Assembly (NCBI RefSeq): GCF_015352975.1
Contig: NZ_JACYIZ010000005.1
Span: 256,971 to 320,970 of the forward strand
Direction: 5' to 3'
Source: Aestuariimicrobium ganziense
GTDB taxonomy: Bacteria > Actinomycetota > Actinomycetes > Propionibacteriales > Propionibacteriaceae
DNA length: 64,000 nucleotides
Part shown: positions 59,078 to 64,000 of the stretch, one piece after another
How the letters are laid out: every line of letters starts with the position of its first letter
Position numbering within the stretch: position 1 is the first letter of the stretch
Program-made: the position numbers and the translations under genes
The notes under the pieces: generated by a model
The model's input: only the letters and a program-made list of their open reading frames with translations
What the model was told of the DNA's origin: nothing
Databases searched by the model: none

Positions 59078-60100
59078 TCAGGCCAGGCGGTCGTAGAGCT
59101 CGCGGGTGACCTCACCCTCGAGGACGACGGTGGTCGGGTCGTCGGACGAGAGCAGCGCTGCCGCGTTGCGCAGCGCGAGGTCACCCATCCGTGCCAGCTC
59201 GTTGCCCTGCGATCCTGCGATGTGCGGGGTCAGGAAGACATTGGGCAGCCCGTACAGCACCGAGTCATCGGGCAACGGTTCGAACGGGTCGGTGGTGTCG
59301 ATCACAGCCCAGATCCGTCCCGACACCAGCTCGGACTCCAGCGCCGCGTGGTCGACCAGTCCGCCACGGGCGGTGTTGATGAAGGTGGCCCCGTCGGGCA
59401 GCAGCGCCAACTCGCGCGCCGTGATCATGCCGCGGGTCGAGTCGAGCAGTGGCGCGTGCAGCGAGACCACGTCGCAACCGGCCAGCAGCTCGTCCAGTTC
59501 GACCTTGGTGACGCCGAGACGACCGGCCTCCTCGGCCGTCAGGTAGGGGTCGGCGACCCACACCTCGAGGTCGGTGGAACGGTGCAGGTGCTCGATGACC
59601 AGTCGTCCGATGGTCGAGGCGCCGACCAGACCGACCCGGCGCCGGTAGGTACCCGAGGTGGAGAAGTCGCGGTGGTGGTCGACAGAGTGCCCGGGGCGGT
59701 ACTCGACGTTGGCGCGGAAGACCTGCTTGCAGGCCAGGATGATCATCGCCAACGCGAACTCCCCCACCGGCACGGCGTTGGCAGCCGCAGCCGTGGTGAC
59801 CCTCACGCCACGCTCGTAGACGACCGGGTAGATGATCGCGCGGACGGTGCCGGCCGAGTGGCAGATGCCGCGCAGCCGGGGCATCCGGCGCAGCACGTCG
59901 GCATCGATCCGAGGGGCGCCCCATCCGGTGACCACCACCTCGACCTCGGCCAGTTCGTCGTCGCCGACCTCGTCCCACGACCTGACCACCTGCTCGGGCT
60001 CGACCCGCGCGAGGTCGAGCGGCGCCAGCATCTCGGGCCGGAACAGCTGGTCGGTGAAGCGGGGGGTCATGGCGAAACGTACGCGGGAAAGCGTATTCAT
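59078..60100 (-). CDS. D-isomer-specific 2-hydroxyacid dehydrogenase
   Basis: A 340-residue NAD-dependent dehydrogenase. Substrate domain at both ends; NAD domain with RRRVGLVGASTIGRLVIEHL (GxSxxG, a variation of GxGxxG), LDSTRGMITARELALLPDGATFINTARGGLVDHAAL and the His of FLTPHIAGSQGNELAR. The catalytic Arg is expected in TARGG. Substrate unknown (glycerate, phosphonate or other). Start ATG 60100, 7 bases after TAGGAT. Convergent with manA, 1 bp apart. Confidence 0.92.
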   Translation of the reverse strand: MNTLSRVRFAMTPRFTDQLFRPEMLAPLDLARVEPEQVVRSWDEVGDDELAEVEVVVTGWGAPRIDADVLRRMPRLRGICHSAGTVRAIIYPVVYERGVRVTTAAAANAVPVGEFALAMIILACKQVFRANVEYRPGHSVDHHRDFSTSGTYRRRVGLVGASTIGRLVIEHLHRSTDLEVWVADPYLTAEEAGRLGVTKVELDELLAGCDVVSLHAPLLDSTRGMITARELALLPDGATFINTARGGLVDHAALESELVSGRIWAVIDTTDPFEPLPDDSVLYGLPNVFLTPHIAGSQGNELARMGDLALRNAAALLSSDDPTTVVLEGEVTRELYDRLA

Positions 60101-60107
60101 GGGTGGC

Positions 60108-60113
60108 ATCCTA
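60108..60113 (-). promoter_or_regulatory. -10 element of the hydroxyacid dehydrogenase gene
   Basis: TAGGAT on the minus strand, 7 bases before ATG 60100. Confidence 0.55.
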
Positions 60114-60157
60114 GGGGGCTTGCACGACTGGCCCGGGAGTGGGTGCGGTGCAGCGGG

Positions 60158-60187
60158 TTCGCGGCACCGCTTGGCTGGCGGCACAAT
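60158..60187 (+). promoter_or_regulatory. Possible promoter of tRNA-Thr
   Basis: TTCGCG (60158-60163) and CACAAT (60182-60187), spacer 18, 23 bases before the mature tRNA. The match to consensus is moderate. Confidence 0.4.
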
Positions 60188-60210
60188 GGTGGACGCGACC
60201 GAGGTCGCAC

Positions 60211-60283
60211 GCCTCCTTAGCTCAGCGGCCAGAGCATCTGTCTTGTAAACAGAGGGTCGCGGGTTCGACTCCCGCAGGGGGCT
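60211..60283 (+). tRNA. tRNA-Thr (anticodon TGT)
   Basis: A 73-nt cloverleaf: acceptor GCCTCCT with AGGGGGC (one T-G pair), D arm GCTC...GAGC, anticodon stem TCTGT/ACAGA with loop CTTGTAA (anticodon TGT at 60244-60246), T arm GCGGG-TTCGACT-CCCGC. The discriminator base is T and CCA is not encoded. The next gene starts one base later. Confidence 0.95.
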
Positions 60284-60284
60284 C

Positions 60285-60908
60285 GTGAGTCAAGACCAGT
60301 CCCGCCCCGAGAAATCACAGTGGCAGCGAATCATCGAGGCCGACCCCGACCACTCGCACCGCTACGTGCAGCGGTTCAAGACGATGGCCGCCAACGGTGC
60401 CGACCTGCACGGTGAGACCCGTTTCGTCGACGCCATGGTGCCGCGCGGGTCGCGCATCCTGGACGCCGGCTGCGGGCCCGGTCGGGTGGGTGGCGAACTG
60501 CACCGCCGTGGTCACGTGGTGGTCGGTGTCGACGTCGACCCGGTGCTGATCGAGGCCGCCGAAATGGACGAGCCGGGCCCGACCTGGCTGGTCGGCGACC
60601 TGGCCGAACTCGACCTGCCCGCGCGTGGGGTGGCCGAGCCGTTCGACGTGATCGTGTGCGCCGGCAACGTGATCACCTTCCTGGCCGCCAGCACCCGGCG
60701 TGACGTGCTGGCCGCGTTCGCCGCGCACCTGGCACCCGAGGGACGAGCGGTGGTCGGCTTCGGTGCGGGCCGCGGCTACGAGTTCGCCGAGTTCGTCCAG
60801 GACGCGCACGCCTCAGGACTGGCCCTGCAGGTGGCGCTGTCGACCTGGGACCTTCGCCCCTTCGAGGAGGACTCGAACTTCCTGGTGGCGATCTTCGGAC
60901 GCGCCTGA
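60285..60908 (+). CDS. Class I SAM-dependent methyltransferase joined to tRNA-Thr
   Basis: A 207-residue methyltransferase. Motif I is SRILDAGCGPGRVGGELHRRGHVVVGVDVDP, followed by TWLVGDLAELDLP, FDVIVCAGNVITFLA and a Methyltransf_25-like C-terminus. Substrate unknown. The GTG start lies 1 base after the mature tRNA-Thr 3' end, with no room for a promoter or ribosome site. The mRNA must come from the tRNA transcript, and 3' processing of the tRNA would leave a nearly leaderless mRNA. Confidence 0.9.
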   Translation: MSQDQSRPEKSQWQRIIEADPDHSHRYVQRFKTMAANGADLHGETRFVDAMVPRGSRILDAGCGPGRVGGELHRRGHVVVGVDVDPVLIEAAEMDEPGPTWLVGDLAELDLPARGVAEPFDVIVCAGNVITFLAASTRRDVLAAFAAHLAPEGRAVVGFGAGRGYEFAEFVQDAHASGLALQVALSTWDLRPFEEDSNFLVAIFGRA

Positions 60909-60921
60909 GTCAGCGAAAGGG

Positions 60922-61581
60922 TCAGTCGAGCTCGGCGTTGTGCACGCGGATGGCGATCTGCACCCGGTTGCTGGCCCCGAACTTCTCCAGGATCTTGGTG
61001 ACGTGGGCCTTGACCGTGGCCAGGCTCATGTACTGGGTCTTGGCGATGTCGGCGTTGGTCATGCCCTGACCGATCGCCATCGCGACCTCGCGTTCGCGTT
61101 CGGTGAGCGAGTCCAGGTCGGCGCGCGCCTGGTCGAGCCGGGACGACGCCGCGCCCCGGGTGGCGACGGCGATCACCTGCGAGATCACCGACGGTGACAG
61201 CGACTGCTCCCCCTCGGCGACCTGACGGATCGACTCGACCATCCGCGGCGGTGGGGTGTCCTTGAGCAGGAACCCTGACGCCCCGACACCCAGTGCCCGA
61301 AGCACCATGTCGTCGGCGTCGAAGGTGGTCAGCATGACGACCTTGGGCGCCCCGGGCAGGGCGAGTACCTGCTCGGCTGCGGCCAGCCCGTTCATGCGGG
61401 GCATGCGGATGTCCATCAGCACCACGTCGGGGGCGTGCTGTTGGACGAGCCCCACAGCCTCGTCACCATCGCTGCCCTCGGCCACGACCTGAATGTCGTC
61501 CTGGCCGCCCAGGATGAGCCGCAGACCGGCCCGCACCAGCGGGTCGTCGTCGATCAGCAGCACCTGGATGGGTTTCACCAT
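60922..61581 (-). CDS. NarL/LuxR-family response regulator
   Basis: A 219-residue regulator. Receiver domain: acidic pocket IDDDP, phospho-acceptor Asp57 in VVLMDIRMPRMNG, MLTTFDADD (Thr switch) and FLLKDTPPP (Lys). Effector: LuxR HTH LTEREREVAMAIGQGMTNADIAKTQYMSLATVKAHVTKILEKFGASNRVQIA. It overlaps the sensor kinase gene by 7 bases, so the pair forms one two-component system, probably controlling the divergent ABC transporter (62969 onward). Confidence 0.95.
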   Translation of the reverse strand: MVKPIQVLLIDDDPLVRAGLRLILGGQDDIQVVAEGSDGDEAVGLVQQHAPDVVLMDIRMPRMNGLAAAEQVLALPGAPKVVMLTTFDADDMVLRALGVGASGFLLKDTPPPRMVESIRQVAEGEQSLSPSVISQVIAVATRGAASSRLDQARADLDSLTEREREVAMAIGQGMTNADIAKTQYMSLATVKAHVTKILEKFGASNRVQIAIRVHNAELD

Positions 61582-62828
61582 GGCAGCCAGACTGTCAGTT
61601 CGAAGGTGCCATCGTCGAGAACCGCATGGCGGATGCGTCCACCTGTGATCTGGGCGCGTTCGCGCAGCCCGAGCAGGCCCACGCCCGAGCCCGGAACGGC
61701 GAGGGCATCACCCCTGCGCAGGCTGCGGTCGAGGGGGTTGCGACCGGTGATCGTGAGTCCGCGTCCAGGACCACCTGCCAGGTCGAGGGTCAGCTTGGCG
61801 TTGGGGGCATGCTTGCGGGCATTGGTGATCGCCTCCTGCACCACCCGGTAGGCGTGCCGCCCGGTCAGCGAGGGCAGCAACTCCGGGTGCTCGACGCTGT
61901 CCTTCACCTCGATTCGCTGTCCGCCCGAGCGGGCTTCGTCGAGCAGTTCGCCCAGTTGCTGCAGGGTGGGTTGGGGCTTCTCCGGGGGGAGCGAGACCGT
62001 GGGCTCGTCCCCGCGCAGCGAGCCGAGCACACCGCGCAACTCCGACAGCGAGGCGTGGGCGTTCTCCTGGATGACCTGGGCGATCGCGCGGGTCTCGTCG
62101 CTGCTGAGGTCGTCGCGGTAGGCCAGCGCACCGGCGTGCATGCTGACCAGGCTCATCCGGTGCGCGAGCACGTCGTGCATCTCCCGAGCGATCCGGTTGC
62201 GCTCCGATGCCTGCCCCTGCATCACCCGCAGTTCCTGCTCGCGCTCGGCGGTCTCGGCCCGCTCACGCAGCGTGGTCAGCAGGTCGCGGCGCGCTCCGAT
62301 GTAGTAGCCGATGGCGATCAGCACCATGGTGAACAGCAGGGCCAACGTCGTGGTCAGCACGTAGTACGAGGGGGGAAGGTCCTCGGCAGCCGGGGCGAGG
62401 AAGGCGCCGCCGATGAAGTGGCGTAGCACCATGTCGGCGAACAGCCCCGAACCGGTGAACACCACCGCGACCAGGGCGACGTCGCGCGCCCTGCGCCTGG
62501 TGGCCAGGTGGATGAAGGCCCAGATCGCGGGCATTGCTGCGGTCGAGACCACCCCGCTCAGCAGTCCGTAGACCAAGGCGAGGGCGAGCGGGTGGCGGTG
62601 ACGGGCCCGCATCCACACGATCATGGCCAGCCCGATCAGGGCGTCGAGCACGATCCAGGGCGGCGAGATGGCGGGCGACTGCCCGTCGGCCGGCATGACG
62701 AACGAGACGAAGGCCACCGTGGTCAGGGTCAGGAACCACGACAGCACGCAGACCACATAGCCTGCGATCGTCTGCCAGCCGGCGGCCCGAACGTCGGCAC
62801 GCCACCGCCGCCACAGTCCCCCCACCAT
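61575..62828 (-). CDS. Sensor histidine kinase, HisKA_3/NarX type
   Basis: A 417-residue membrane kinase. The N-terminal ~170 residues form six hydrophobic segments (TIAGYVVCVLSWFLTLTTVAFVSFV ... VLTTTLALLFTMVLIAIGYYIG) as in DesK-like sensors. A coiled linker leads to HisKA_3 with ERNRIAREMHDVLAHRMSLVSMHAGALAYR (phospho-His in the EMHDVLAH box). The ATPase domain has VQEAITNARKHAPNAKLTLDL (N box) and VPGSGVGLLGLRERAQITGG (G box). ATG 62828 is 6 bases after TAGGCT. Signal unknown. Confidence 0.94.
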   Translation of the reverse strand: MVGGLWRRWRADVRAAGWQTIAGYVVCVLSWFLTLTTVAFVSFVMPADGQSPAISPPWIVLDALIGLAMIVWMRARHRHPLALALVYGLLSGVVSTAAMPAIWAFIHLATRRRARDVALVAVVFTGSGLFADMVLRHFIGGAFLAPAAEDLPPSYYVLTTTLALLFTMVLIAIGYYIGARRDLLTTLRERAETAEREQELRVMQGQASERNRIAREMHDVLAHRMSLVSMHAGALAYRDDLSSDETRAIAQVIQENAHASLSELRGVLGSLRGDEPTVSLPPEKPQPTLQQLGELLDEARSGGQRIEVKDSVEHPELLPSLTGRHAYRVVQEAITNARKHAPNAKLTLDLAGGPGRGLTITGRNPLDRSLRRGDALAVPGSGVGLLGLRERAQITGGRIRHAVLDDGTFELTVWLPW

Positions 62829-62834
62829 GCAGCC

Positions 62835-62840
62835 AGCCTA
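62835..62840 (-). promoter_or_regulatory. -10 element of the two-component operon
   Basis: TAGGCT on the minus strand, 6 bases before ATG 62828. Confidence 0.5.
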
Positions 62841-62968
62841 GTGAGCCCCAAGCAGTGGCGACATGGACGCAGGTTTGGGACCACCCCGACTTTGGTCGAG
62901 GACTGCGGGGGGCGACTCAGCCCTGTGACGGTGGCGCCGACCCGGGTGGCTTGACCAGCATGAGTCCC

Positions 62969-63691
62969 ATGATCACTGTCACCAACCTGACCAAGCGCTA
63001 CGGCGACGTGCTCGCCGTTGACAACGTGTCATTCCAGGCCCCTCCTGGATCGGTCACCGGCTTCCTCGGCCCGAACGGTGCCGGCAAGTCGACCACGATG
63101 CGCTGCGCCGTCGAGCTCACCCCGGCCACCTCGGGCGAGGTCACGATCCTCGGCCAGCGCTACCGCGACCTGCCCAACCCGGCCGCCCGGGTCGGCATCC
63201 TGCTGGACGCCTCGGCCCAGCACGCCGGCCGCACCGGCCGCGAGGTGCTCACGCTGGGGGCCATGACCCTCGGCGCCCCGAAGGCTCGCGTCGACGAGGT
63301 CCTGCAACTGGTCGGGCTGACCCCCAAGGAGGCCAAGGCTCGGGTCGGCACCTACTCGCTCGGCATGCGCCAGCGCCTGGGCATCGGGCACGCCCTGCTC
63401 GGCAACCCCGAGGTGCTGATCCTGGACGAGCCGGCCAACGGTCTCGACCCCCACGGCATCCACTGGATGCGCGGTCTGCTGCGCGGCTTCGCCGACGCCG
63501 GCGGCACCGTGCTGCTGAGCTCGCACCTGCTGCACGAGGTGCAGTTGATCGCCGACCGCATCGTCATGATCGGCCGCGGCCGGATCGTGGCCGACGGCAC
63601 CGTGGACGAGCTGATCGCCGACCACGGCAACCTCGAGGACATGTTCCTCGAGCGCACCGCCACGACCTCTCGCGAAGGGTTCGCGGCGTGA
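62969..63691 (+). CDS. ABC transporter ATP-binding protein
   Basis: A 240-residue ATPase. Walker A VTGFLGPNGAGKSTTMRCAVELT, Q-loop region VGILLDASAQHAGRTGREVLTLGA, signature YSLGMRQRLGIGHALLG, Walker B EVLILDEPANGLDPHGI, H-loop LSSHLLHEVQLIADR. Bacitracin/lantibiotic-type (BcrA-like) exporters look like this. ATG 62969 is used: CAGCAT ends 7 bases before it, and the ABC fold begins right after; ATG 62960 is also in frame. Stop overlaps the permease GTG by 3 bases. Confidence 0.94.
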   Translation: MITVTNLTKRYGDVLAVDNVSFQAPPGSVTGFLGPNGAGKSTTMRCAVELTPATSGEVTILGQRYRDLPNPAARVGILLDASAQHAGRTGREVLTLGAMTLGAPKARVDEVLQLVGLTPKEAKARVGTYSLGMRQRLGIGHALLGNPEVLILDEPANGLDPHGIHWMRGLLRGFADAGGTVLLSSHLLHEVQLIADRIVMIGRGRIVADGTVDELIADHGNLEDMFLERTATTSREGFAA

Positions 63692-64000
63692 CCGCCGACC
63701 TGACCCCGACCCATCCCTCCGACCAGACAGGTACTGAGATGACTTCCACCCAGCCCGTCGCGGCTGACCCCATGGCCCACCCACTCACCCAGATGGCGGC
63801 TCGTCCCGCCCCGAAGGTCGAACTGCTCAAGCCCACCACCGTCTTCGACCGCGTCGGCTTCGGCTCCCTGGTCAAGGTCGAGATGCGCAAGTTCCTCGAC
63901 ACCCGCGCCGGCGCCTGGCTGCTCGGCATCGGGCTGGCCAGCGCGGTGGGCATCGCCCTGATCTGCGCTGTCTTCTACCGCCAACTGACCGAGATCACCG
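63688..64000 (+). CDS. ABC transporter permease, 5' part (runs off window)
   Basis: 104 codons of an open frame that starts GTG within the ATPase stop (GTGA at 63688-63691). A disordered ~45-residue Thr/Pro-rich leader is followed by GFGSLVKVEMRKFLDTRAGAWLLGIGLASAVGIALICAVFYR, the first amphipathic and membrane helices of BcrB/ABC-2-like permeases. An internal ATG at 63739 could be an alternative start. The rest lies outside the window. Confidence 0.8.
   Translation, partial: MTADLTPTHPSDQTGTEMTSTQPVAADPMAHPLTQMAARPAPKVELLKPTTVFDRVGFGSLVKVEMRKFLDTRAGAWLLGIGLASAVGIALICAVFYRQLTEIT

Overview
The window is high-GC DNA of an actinobacterium, most likely of the Propionibacteriales/Propionibacteriaceae type. 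The evidence is the gene set: a Glp/GlpR(SepX)-like pair, an acVLRF1 release factor, a Rv0861c/Rv0862c-like XPB helicase pair, DUF3027-DUF2530-cold-shock neighbours, a DUF3263 protein, a HelD-like motor ATPase, and eukaryotic-type UDP-glucose pyrophosphorylase. Start codons are often GTG, and many genes have a TAnnnT -10 hexamer 6 to 8 bases before the start codon, as expected for leaderless actinobacterial mRNAs.

Positions 1-5864 are the right part of a Tn3-family transposon. It carries a divergent YeiH-like exporter and LysR regulator, then a serine resolvase and a Tn3 transposase. A 38-bp right terminal inverted repeat lies at 5827-5864. The element sits inside a GH13 alpha-amylase-like gene. 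No stop codon separates the two, so transposase and amylase remnant form one 1635-codon reading frame (2865-7772).

Positions 7777-22.5 kb are mostly chromosomal housekeeping: GlpR/Glp, 5-formyl-THF cyclo-ligase, FmdB-like protein, SAF-domain protein, MscL, UDP-glucose pyrophosphorylase, tRNA-Arg(CCT), thioredoxin, nagA-dtxR, acVLRF1, pdxH and serC. A P-loop kinase cut off by the thioredoxin gene interrupts this block, and a 27-residue membrane peptide gene ends it. Positions 22.5-33 kb hold pyruvate carboxylase, an NCS2 purine permease, DUF2530/DUF3027/cold-shock genes, an MFS transporter and nagB. Positions 33-45 kb hold the XPB helicase pair, a NUDIX hydrolase, ferritin, an ABC/MarR deletion scar, an ATP-dependent DNA ligase and a carbohydrate module (GPH symporter, GH5 glycosidase, ChbG-like deacetylase).

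Positions 45-51.7 kb hold a HelD-like ATPase, an aminoglycoside-phosphotransferase-like kinase coupled to a drug-type ABC exporter, and CutC. Positions 51.8-54 kb are the most accessory-looking block: a small WXG/ESAT-6-like set with a YbaB-like partner. Next come groEL with two CIRCE operators, a membrane protein with a HEENH motif, an oxidoreductase-manA pair, a hydroxyacid dehydrogenase, and tRNA-Thr(TGT) placed one base before a methyltransferase gene. A two-component system and an ABC transporter that runs off the right edge close the window.
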